Below are positions 54,968-64,000 of a stretch of DNA of 64,000 bases, piece after piece. This stretch comes from Erpetoichthys calabaricus. Its lineage: Eukaryota > Chordata > Cladistia > Polypteriformes > Polypteridae. The number at the start of each line of letters is the position of its first letter. The first letter of the stretch is position 1. Under the pieces are notes generated by a model. It was not told the DNA's origin and made no database searches. It worked only from the letters and a program-made list of their open reading frames with translations. Location: assembly GCF_900747795.2 (NCBI RefSeq), contig NC_041396.2:36958674-37022673 (forward strand), read 5' to 3'. Both the position numbers and the translations under genes were made by a program.

Positions 54968-54970
<3 letters not shown>
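54670..54970 (+). mobile_element. tRNA-like SINE, second copy of the same family
   Basis: A perfect B box (ggttcgatccc) at about 54730, then gatgagcccaaataagggcg, then a tail running into (AT)n. The A box is not clear. Confidence 0.65.

Positions 54971-55029
<59 letters not shown>
54971..55029. repeat. (AT)n microsatellite
   Basis: About 29 AT units, following the SINE tail. Confidence 0.95.
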
Positions 55030-55033
<4 letters not shown>

Positions 55034-55095
55034 AAAATACTAAGTCTTTAGAAAAAGCTTATGAAAAATTTAAAGAAATACATGAGTTACATCCT

Positions 55096-55463
55096 GGGCG
55101 GCACGGTGGCGCAGTGGGTAGCGCTGCTGCCTCGCAGTTGGGAGATCTGGGGACCTGGGTTCGATTCCCGGGTCCTCCCTGCGTGGAGTTTGCATGTTCT
55201 CCCCGTGTCTGCGTGGGTTTCCTCCGGGCGCTCCGGTTTCCTCCCACATTCCAAAGACATGCAGGTTAGGTGGATTGGCGATTCTAAATTGGCCCTAGTG
55301 TGTGCTTGGTGTGTGGGTGTGTTTGTGTGTGTCCTGCGGTGGGTTGGCACCCTGCCCAGGATTGTTTCCTGCCTTGTGCCCTGTGTTGGCTGGGATTGGC
55401 TCCAGCAGACCCCCGTGACCCTGTGTTCGGATTCAGCGGGTTGGAAAATGGATGGATGGATGG
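55096..55463 (+). mobile_element. V-SINE, full length
   Basis: Complete copy, near-consensus. Perfect target duplication atgagttacatcct (55082-55095 and 55464-55477). Confidence 0.95.
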
Positions 55464-55477
55464 ATGAGTTACATCCT

Positions 55478-56269
55478 CTGACATTAATATGAAATGGTCA
55501 TCTTCTGCTGATGTCGTCTTTTTGTCGTCACTGTTTCATTTTCTGATGTCATATGTAGATTTTACTCACATTTTTATCACTTATTATTGTGCCATCTGAA
55601 GTTATTTGTATATTTGCTGTCACGTAAGAGTGCAGTACCGACCTTACTATCGATGTGGCATCTCTACTAACACCATATCTAAAATAAACCAATACACTTG
55701 ATGCGTTAGTATTAGGAGGGTGAACAAGTGCCAGAGATAATGGTATTGGCACCAGGCAAGTTGTTACCTAGATAACATTACATACCTTGGCATGAATGTC
55801 AGGATGGTGCACCTCTAGACCCCTCTTTAGGTGTGTGGTGTTCTTTCCTGTGAGCATCATTCCACATGGCTTACACTGGGCTTTATTTTCATCAGTGTTG
55901 TAATTAAAGTTGGTCCATATGTCTGACCGCTGTTTTCACCCAAGAATCACATTGGCCATCATCACAGAGCGGTGTGGAGCAGGATTCTGTCTGATGTGAT
56001 GTTTTCCTAAAGGCGACACAACTAGTGTCAGCCAATCACAAGTTTGCATACCACGTCATGTGTAACAGAGATGTGCAAATAACTTCACATTGCTCATTGT
56101 ACAGTTGTCTTTTTGTAACATTTTTGTTTAGTTTTCATCAACAATGATTTTAAAAGCATTCGTCTTACTTTTCATCATTAATGACGCATTTTTATTAAGT
56201 TTTTGTTCCATTTTCATCACAGGAAAAATGTTGACAAGTACTTTTCGTCTTAGTTTTTATCAACAAAAT
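55478..56269. other. Intergenic, nothing recognised
   Basis: No supportable feature. Confidence 0.5.
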
Positions 56270-57898
56270 TAAAACTGGATGGGGCACTGAGACATGGCAG
56301 AGAAAAATCATGAACTCTCACCCACACGGGGCCATTTCAGAATCATCAATTAACCATACAGAAGATGTGGGATGCAACATGTATTGTGGAAATGTGTGAG
56401 GTGTATGCATACATTCACCAGGTAAGGAATCACAGCAATGTGCATCTAAGTACAAGGAGCATTTTGCACCAAAGAAATACGGGCCTCAACTAGAAAGCCA
56501 CTTTTCATGTTCAGGAGGTGGTCAGGCTCCTGGAGAACATAGGCTTCATTAGCAGCATGAGTTTCAGTTAGCCTTTCTAGGATGACCACCTGAAAATTCA
56601 CATCAAAGCTTATGATAGACAGTGGATGCAGAAGAAAATGAATTTATTAGAAATACTGGAAGCTTTGTGCTCGCTGTAGCTTTTATTGGGTCATATTTCA
56701 AACAAACTGCCTGAGACAGAGATTGTTGTGTAGAGAAACAGAAGAATCTATCAAATCTGAACAGAAATTGGCAACTGACAACACATTAAGTTAGAAAGAA
56801 TAGACAAACAAAAGCAAATACACATGATGGGCATTAGCAGTATGTTAAACCAGTGTGACCTAAATCACACAGTAGCTGAATCTAAACACACACGTGTAAG
56901 AAGTGGTAGTATTGTAGTTGTTGTAGTACTGTCATGTGTACAGAGAACAGTGAAATTGTGACTTGCATGTATGAACAACATGGAACAAGTCATAACTCAC
57001 TACCGTCATGATAAACAAGTATGTATTAAAATAAATAATTTTATCTAATAAAAAATCCCAATTAGTCTAAAGTTGATAAACTCCCTAGCAAATACATCCT
57101 TGGAATGGAAAGGTGAAATCGATACTTAAAATGCGAGAACATGTAAGCTCCACATAAGTAATGGTCACACTGGGAAGTGAATGTAAGTGTTTGGACCTGT
57201 AAGGCAATGATGCAACCATATCATCCAAAATATTATACACCCAGATACTTCTGTACACACTGCTCAGTCAGTCACTAATGCAATGGCTAACAGTCACAGC
57301 TGTACAGTGGAATCTACAGTTAGAAATCCTCACCCTGTAATTGCACAAGTAAAGGTTCTGCCCATGTTGGCACAAGATTTTCCAGGTTCTTTCACTTTAC
57401 TAATACATCCCAGAGATGTTCACATTACATAGATTTATAAATCTTGATTTACTCAATGTGTGCTCTGTAAATGTGTGCTCTGTGGTGGATGCGCCTACGT
57501 GTTGTACCTGTGCACACTCCCCAACCTGACCTGACCTGTGCTCTGTGATGGACTGGTGTTCTTATACTGCTGGAACCAGTTCTAGTTTCTCCAGAGGTAA
57601 ACTGGATTAAGTGGCCCTGGCATCAGTCCTGTAATGTCTAACCTACTGCAACTCTTTACTGGCGGGAGCATCTGCATGTGCTACCAAACCACTGCTAATG
57701 ATTTTGGAATCAAATCTCAAACTGGACAGTTTTCAAACGTGGCCAGTAGCTGGTGGAAAAAGTGGTCTATCTCCATTCACTGACTTGCTCACAGTGCTTA
57801 AAAGGTGCTGTAAAGACTGATTTGTTGTATGAATATATTTGTAATTGACAGTGATATTGTTGGAAGGTTCTTAGTAGTAAATTAAAGGAGTATCTAGT

Positions 57899-58355
57899 GT
57901 GGCAGACAACCAGGGATCCTGCCCCACCGGGACGCCGGGAGGAGGGACGGACTGGAAGAGCGGCACTTCTCTTTCCTGGGCACCTGGACAATCCTAGAGC
58001 CCTGGAGGACAGCACTTCCGCCACACCAGGAAGTGCTGCTGGACCAGAGATGGTGTATGCCCGGAGTGCTTCCGGGTGCAAGGGCAGCACTTCTGCCACA
58101 CTGGGGAGTGCTGGCAGAAGTTCGTCATTGTGCACCTGGAGCACATCCGGGGCAGGATAAAAGGGGCCGCCTCACTCCATTCGAGGAGCCGGAGTCGGGT
58201 GGAAGAGGACAGAGCTTGCGAGACAGGAGTGGAGGCAACTGAAGGAACTAGCACTGAGCAATTTGTAAATATTGTAAATAGCGTGTGGAATAAACGTGTG
58301 TGTGTTTTTGGACATTCTGATGTCGTATCTGTCTGTGGCCGGGCTATCTTTAACA
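57899..58355 (+). mobile_element. Solitary LTR fossil, 457 bp
   Basis: Starts tgtggcagac and ends tttaaca, with a perfect 4-bp target duplication ctag on both sides. TATA box (gataaaagggg) near 58157, aataaac signal near 58289, and repeated gcacttc / aagtgc words. No internal region. Same family as the antisense LTR at the right edge. Confidence 0.85.
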
Positions 58356-58599
58356 CTAGTTATGTGCTCTGTTTGGTTAAAAACTCTTTAGCTGTGTTGG
58401 TCATTTTTGTAAACCTGTCCTGTAACACTAATTTTAAAACAGCCCCCCAGACTGAGGCTTACTAAATTATCCTGACCTCTTTTGTAAAGTCACTTTAGAC
58501 AAATGTGTCTGTTAAATTAATAAATCTAACATGTCAATGTAAGTGGGTTTAGTAATGAGTGACTGCAGGTAATATTTCCAGCTATACTCTAATGACAGT

Positions 58600-58975
58600 A
58601 TGGTGTAGTGACTGTGTGGATACACTCTGGTGCTGACTTCATAGCAGCAGGTGCCATTTTAACCACAAGGTGTATTCCACAGTACGTTATTCAGTTTCTT
58701 CTAGTATCTGGGTAGTGTATCTTGTGAAAGGTCTTGAAGGAGGTGTTCATCATTAACAGACTCTCTGCTCAAGAAATCTGAATTGATTAAGTGAAATTAA
58801 TAATAAGGATGTGTGAATGTCCCTGCTCTTGCTTTCACTTGTAGACTTCCTATTTCTTTGTGTGTATCTGCCCCCATGTTTCTCTCTGGGATGTGTGTCT
58901 GCTGTCATCCTGGCTACAATTCCCAATAGAGTGAGCTGCTGCCACTATAAACCAAGAGACATGAGCAGACAGCAA
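58600..58975 (+). promoter_or_regulatory. Candidate receptor promoter, unit C
   Basis: Counterpart of 26860-27178 and 41140-41527. TATA box ctataaac at 58945-58952, an Ebf-like tctctggga near 58883, and attaataa near 58797. No receptor lies downstream inside the window. Confidence 0.58.
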
Positions 58976-59074
58976 CAGCTGAATTTCAGAACGAACTGAG
59001 CTTCATTCACAGCTCATTCATGAGAGGTTACTCTGTGGTGTGGTGTTTGTCACACAGCACTTCCACACAGAAAG
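58976..59074 (+). other. Candidate non-coding first exon, unit C
   Basis: Conserved with units A and B; ends cagaaag before the donor gtaagaatt. The matching receptor exon would be expected several kb further right, beyond 64000. Confidence 0.55.
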
Positions 59075-59460
59075 GTAAGAATTAATCTTGACTTTTAAGT
59101 ATATCGTGGTGATTTGTATTGAAATTAGTACAGAAGTTAAAGTGAAATTTAAGGGGAGTTCATGCTGTAACATTAGCACCATAATGACTTCAGATGAGTC
59201 ACAAAAACAATCAACCTGCAATTCTGCGTGAAGTAGCAGTAATAGTCATCAGGTAGCAGTAATAGTCTCAATCACATAAAAAGTAAGTAAATTGATTACT
59301 AAGTTGAAGAAATACTAAAAAAAACATTTAGTCAATAATTTATTAATTTTAATCCAGGATACAAGTTAGGCACAACTCTGGAATGGATGCCACTCTGTCA
59401 CATTGTGCATTTATACATGAACGAAAATTCTTTAACAACAGGTCAACAGTATGTCTTTGA

Positions 59461-60124
59461 GTATGAATTTGAGAAAAACAGGCAAACATTCAGAGAATGT
59501 GCAAAACTGACACAAACTGGAGCTGTGAGGTAGCAATGCTAAATACCCATTCATTATGAAATCCTTCAGATCCAGCTGTGGATCACATGTTTGTGCTAAC
59601 TTATCCAGTTTATAAAAGGCAAAACACTGCAATTTCAAACCTTTCCCACCAATATGTGCTGATTCTTCCATTATATCAATTTGTCTTTTCCATCGCAAAC
59701 ATCACAGGAAGATGGAGTCAATCTGTCAGTGCTCTGAAATCAAGTGTCCCTTTATACTACTGCAAGAGACTAAAAATCAAGGGGCAAGGATTATCTCTAC
59801 TGACTATGAGGACGTGATGACACATGTAGACTTGGGGGCTGAAATTCCCAGTTTTGTGTTGTTATGTGATAATGATAGCAAAGAACAAATCTTTTACATG
59901 AATAAAATTAGCATGATGGCGCAGTGGTTACTGATGCTACCATCTGTGGGTTGAACTTCATGTCTAGTCCTTGTCTTTGTAGATTTTACACATTCAACTT
60001 GTGCCAGAGTGGTTTTTCCTAAAGGTACATTGGTGCACGTAAGGAATTTGAAGTGAACTAGGGCTAGACGTGCATGTGTCAGTGCTCTGAAAGCAAGTGT
60101 CCTCTAATATTATTACAAGAGACT
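59461..60124. other. Sequence around the tandem SINE array
   Basis: 59730-59900 is a diverged extra copy of the non-SINE part of the array unit (gtcagtgctctgaaatcaag; aggattatctctactgact). Confidence 0.55.
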
Positions 60125-61285
60125 AAAAGTAAGGAGACCTGGGTTCACTTCCCTGGTCCTCCCTGCGTGGAGTTTGCATGTTCTCCCCGTGTCTGCGTGG
60201 GTTTCCCCCGGGTGTTCCGGTTTCCTCCCACAGTCCAAAGACATAAATTGTCTCATGTGTGTGCTTGGTGTGTGGGTGCTTGTGCCCTGTGGTGCTGGCG
60301 CCTGCCCAGGGTTTGTTCCTGCCTTGCGCCCTGTGTTGGCTGGGATTGGCTCCAGCAGACCCCCATGACCCTGTGTTCGGATATAGTGGGTTGGAAAATG
60401 ACTGAATGACTAAAAAGGCAAGGGGTAAGGATTATCTTTACTGACTATAAGGTGTGATGATGCATGTAGATTTGAGAGCTAAAGTTGACTCACAGCTTTT
60501 TGTTATCATATGAAAATGAAGTCAGAGAATTAATCTTGAACATAAATAAGGGCCACGGGTTCGCTTCCCAGGTCCTCCCTGAGTGGAGTTTGAATGTTCT
60601 CCCTGTGTCTGCGTGGGTTTCCTCCGGATGTTCCGGTTTCCTCCCACAGTCCAAAGACATGTAGGTTAGGTGCATTGGCGATCCGAAATTGTTTCTAGTG
60701 TGTGCTTGGTGTGTGTGTGCCCTGCGGTGGGCTGGCCCCCTGCCCAGGGTTTGTTCCTGCCTTGCGCCCTGTGTTGGCTGGGATTGGCTCCAGCAGACCC
60801 TCATGACCCTGTGTTCGGATATAGTGGGTTGGAAAATGACTGACTGACTAAAAAGGCAAGGGGCAAGGATTATCTCTACTGACTATAAGGTGTGATGATG
60901 CATGCAGATTTGAGAGCTAAAGTTCACTCACAGCTTTTTGTTATCATATGAAAATTAAGTCAGAGAATTAATCTTGAACATAAATAAGGGCCACGGGTTC
61001 GCTTCCCAGGTCCTCCCTGCGTGGAGTTTGCATGTTCTCCCTGTGTCTGCGTGGGTTTCCTCCGGATGTTCCGGTTTCCTCAAACAGTCCAAAGACATGT
61101 AGGTTAGGTGCATTGGCGATCCGAAATTGTTTCTAGTGTGTGCTTGGTGTGTGTGTGCCCTGCAGTGGGATGGCCCCCTGCCCAGGGTTTGTTCCTGCCT
61201 TGCACCCTGTGTTGGCTGGGATTGGCTCCAACAGACCCCTGTGACCCTGTAATTAGGATATAGCGGGTTGAATGATGGATGGATA
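60125..61285 (+). repeat. Tandem array of V-SINE plus flank, period 438 bp
   Basis: The phrase gactaaaaaggcaagggg recurs at 60408 and 60846 (438 bp apart). Each unit is about 140 bp of flank (ggattatct, gaattaatcttgaacat) plus a V-SINE lacking its first ~45 bp. Three SINE bodies: 60136-60398, 60552-60838, 60990-61278. Confidence 0.9.
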
Positions 61286-61287
61286 AG

Positions 61288-61345
61288 TAAGGGCAGCATG
61301 GTAGTACAGTGTGGCTGCCTCGTGGGTGCAGCATTATGGACTTGA
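61288..61345 (+). mobile_element. V-SINE head fragment
   Basis: gggcagcatggtagtacagtg then ctgcctcgtgggtgcagc resembles a V-SINE head only; the body is missing. Confidence 0.4.
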
Positions 61346-62805
61346 TTTTCATGCCCTTTTTGTCTTGGTAGAGCTCGGCATTACTTTACTTTCCCCTTCA
61401 GTATTCTTTATTGTGTAGCCTTTATCAGAATACTTCATATCTCAAAGACTTACCACTGTTTGTAGGGTATTGTACGTTAGAACTTTCTTTCTACATCTAT
61501 ACCTCAGGCAATCACATAGAGTAAAAGGAGAAGCAGGAGTTAAGTTACAGCTTTAAATAATGTATTGTTGATAAAATTCATAAACTAATAACAATAAGCA
61601 AAGTACATGTGAACATTGGCAACCATACAGCCTGATAAATACTACATGTGTAGTTTCAGGTGGCACACAGACTTGTATAATGTGGAAACATGTCAGAATT
61701 GGGCTACCTGTAGTGAATCTGTTAGTTACTAGTAAGAGAAAAGATTTAACAGTTAAGAAATGCTCTGTTTGGTGTTATTAAAATTTATAATAAACCAACG
61801 ACAACACCTAGAGCTACAGAGATATTGTCTATATGTAATAATGTGTGAAACAATTTGTGCAGACTTTAAATTTGCAGATAAACTTGGCGTTGTTTCTTTC
61901 ACAGATATTCACGAAACAAACTGCGTTTCAGTTTGGGCCATTGACACAAGAAGAAAGAGGCTTAGTCCTGTCTGGAAATGTTTACATGCATTAATTCCAC
62001 ATGCATCTGCTTGTCATTTAGCATTTGAAAAATGATCTCTAGTAAAGAAAAAAATTCTCTAGACTCACTTTACATCACACGGAGACCAAACGTGTTCTGG
62101 TGATACGATTGCCACTTTTCTAAATATGGTGACAATCATGGCTATCGCAGCTAAAGACAGTACAGAAACTTGTAGCTCCTCGGTGTTTGAAGAGCGCATA
62201 TCCTCAATCTCTTCTGCTGGACTCAAGGCACAAGATAAAGTGGTTGTTAGCTGTTTTATCGTTTAAATTTTTTGGTGCACACCTTTCATCAAAACCTATG
62301 CCTTCTCTTACCTGTGCACATTAGTTTTAATATGGACCGACAGTGTAATGTCCATTTCTTTTTACCTCTGACTTGTAACAGCAAGCAGTTAATTCCATAT
62401 CATGCTTCATTCTCAAATTCTGTCATTTCTATACCTGTACATCTCACTTTTTTATTATGCTACTATAATCATTCCACTGGAGTGTTCTACTTGCCTGCTG
62501 ACCAAACTAATGCACCAACTCCCCGGCAGAAGAGCAAATAGAAATGCAAGCCAGAGAAGAAGTAATTTAACTCACTTTAATATTATAATGTAAAATAATT
62601 AATATTAAATAATCCTCTATGCCAAAGCAAAAGCAAATCAAGATGTGGCAATTCACATCATACATTCTGGTAGTCCTAGATGTTCAGCCTTTCAGACAGC
62701 TCTGGTCTTGCATTGCTGTACAGTGTCTTAAGGTCCTCTAAGCTGCACATGACCCTCATGGAAGTGGAAACCACTGATTGGCTCTTTTACTGACCTTATA
62801 CAGTG
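61346..62805. other. Intergenic, no gene recognised
   Basis: The frame at 61760-62035 (ends CHLAFEK) has no recognised domain and no splice context that stands out, so it is not called. Confidence 0.45.
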
Positions 62806-62884
62806 TGGTAACCCGACCACAGACACACATAGGACACCCAAGTCCAAAAGCAAACACTTTTTTATTTTGCCTTCCTTTAGGACA

Positions 62885-63532
62885 CAGGTGTCGAACTCCA
62901 GGCCTGGAGGGCTGCAGTGGCTACAGGTTTTCATTCTCACCCTTTTCCTAATCAGTGACCAGTTTTCACTGCTAATTCACTTTTTTCCCTTCATTTTAAT
63001 AACCCTTGTTTTTAAAGATTCAGTCCTCTGAATTGATTCGTTTCCTCATTAAATGACAGCCAAACAGAAATGAGATGTGAAACGAGCTCACAGATGACCA
63101 GCTTAACCTGGGGCTTCAAACTCCAACCAGTTTCTTAATAAGAAGCCAATGCTTGCTGTTAATTAAACCCGTTATTTAATTATTCATTCTGTCACAGCAG
63201 ACATTTCCAAAACTGATGATTTTATGTTTTTTTTTCTAAGAACACCATCAAATTGTTTTGATGACCTGAGAGATCAGCCTTACTGTGACCTCCACCTTTC
63301 TCTATTTTCAGATTCTGTGTGATGGGCACAGGTGAGCTGGTCATGTGGCCACTTGTTTCGTGTCTCACTATTGTTTGGCCACTAATTAAGGAAAAAGAAA
63401 CAACTAAGGGGCCTGAGTCAAGTTAATTAAAAGAAGTAATTAGCAGCAAAAACTGGTCACTAATTAAGAAGATGGTTAGAATGAAAACCTGCAGCCACTG
63501 CGGCCCTCCAGGACTGGAGTTCAATACTCCTG
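62885..63532. mobile_element. hAT-like MITE, 648 bp
   Basis: Inverted ends over about 50 bp: caggtgtcgaactccaggcc and (inverted) caggagtattgaactccagt, both continuing ctggagggc-gcagtggct-caggttttcattc. Flanked by a perfect direct repeat ctttaggaca (62875-62884, 63533-63542). hAT targets are 8 bp; the extra two bases may be chance. No transposase. Confidence 0.88.
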
Positions 63533-63574
63533 CTTTAGGACATAGTGCACCAACCAGCCACAGTTAAACTCAGT

Positions 63575-63679
<105 letters not shown>

Positions 63680-64000
63680 TCTTCTGCCGCCTCCACTTCT
63701 CTCCTGTCAGCTCTGTCCTCCACCTCCCAACACTGGCTCCTCAAATGGAGTGAGGTGGCATCTTTTAAACCGCACCCAGAAGTGCTCCAGGTATTCCCCG
63801 ATCTTCTTCCAGCAGCATTTCCTGGTGTGGCAGAAGTGCTGCATGGGAACCCAGATCCTCTTCTGGCAGCACCTCCGGGTATGGCGGAACTGCTGCAGTC
63901 CAAGGTTCCGGAGCTGTCCAGGCACCCCCTGTCAGTGGTGACAGACCCCAGCAGGGTTGAGCTTCCAAGCTCCAAGCCCATGGCCCTGATGCCATCCGGG

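Larger units (their letters stand above)
56270..59460 (+). repeat. Duplicated unit C (upstream part; gene not in window)
   Basis: Shares with units A and B the gcactgagacatggcag block (56280), the LINE-type 3'UTR region (56780-57030), the old V-SINE relic (57105), the promoter/first-exon block (58600-59090) and the stretch to about 59460. No receptor frame follows before 64000. Confidence 0.78.

Noticed and set aside
62272-62593. Two overlapping frames rich in Leu/Tyr/His
   Set aside because: No domain, no splice context, and composition typical of AT-rich non-coding DNA.

Overview
This is a repeat-rich stretch of a vertebrate nuclear genome, most likely a non-teleost ray-finned fish of the bichir/reedfish type. 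That species call is an inference. It rests on a tandem cluster of V1R/ORA-type chemoreceptor genes (teleosts usually keep single ORA genes), on V-SINE-like retroposons, and on LINEs ending in long (TATC)n tails. There are no bacterial-style operons, tRNA/rRNA operons or CRISPR arrays.

The host coding content I can support is three intact single-exon V1R-like receptor genes, all on the + strand (7979-8935, 35529-36485, 49347-50264). Genes 2 and 3 lie in large duplicated units that share long non-coding stretches: unit A about 21.8-37.8 kb and unit B about 37.85-51.2 kb. A third unit (C, about 56.27-59.5 kb and onward) carries the same upstream part, but its receptor gene would lie beyond the right edge. 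In each unit, 6-8 kb upstream of the receptor, there is a strongly conserved block (A 26860-27290, B 41140-41640, C 58600-59090). It holds a TATA box, about 95 nt of putative 5'UTR and an AG/GTAAGA splice donor. Genes 2 and 3 have a matching 3' splice acceptor 9 nt before their ATG. I read this as the receptor promoter plus a non-coding first exon; it is the most interesting host-gene observation here.

The rest is a layered record of mobile elements. There are L2/CR1-group LINE tails, two RTE-type LINE fragments (one split by a hAT element, one by a CR1 fragment and an L2 tail), an APE/RT LINE with an intact 5' end, and a Helitron with textbook ends. There are also Tc1-, Tigger- and hAT-type DNA elements, 5S-rRNA-headed SINEs, about a dozen V-SINE copies (one with a 5S rRNA head), and four LTR fossils. 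Several insertions have clean target-site duplications, and comparing units A, B and C gives empty sites, so the relative order of many events can be read directly.

Window layout: 1-0.6 kb LINE end; 0.6-3.6 kb no gene; 3.6-5.2 kb LINE tail with Helitron; 6.3-6.7 kb V-SINE; 8.0-8.9 kb receptor 1; 10.0-11.2 kb LINE pieces; 12.1-13.8 kb RTE plus hAT; 15-16.1 kb SINEs; 16.75-17.2 kb orphan ORF; 18.9-21.0 kb DNA transposon stack; 21.8-37.8 kb unit A with receptor 2; 37.85-51.2 kb unit B with receptor 3; 51.5-55.5 kb SINEs and LINE; 56.3-59.5 kb unit C; 57.9-58.4 kb LTR; 60-61.3 kb tandem SINE array; 62.8-64 kb LTR fossil.
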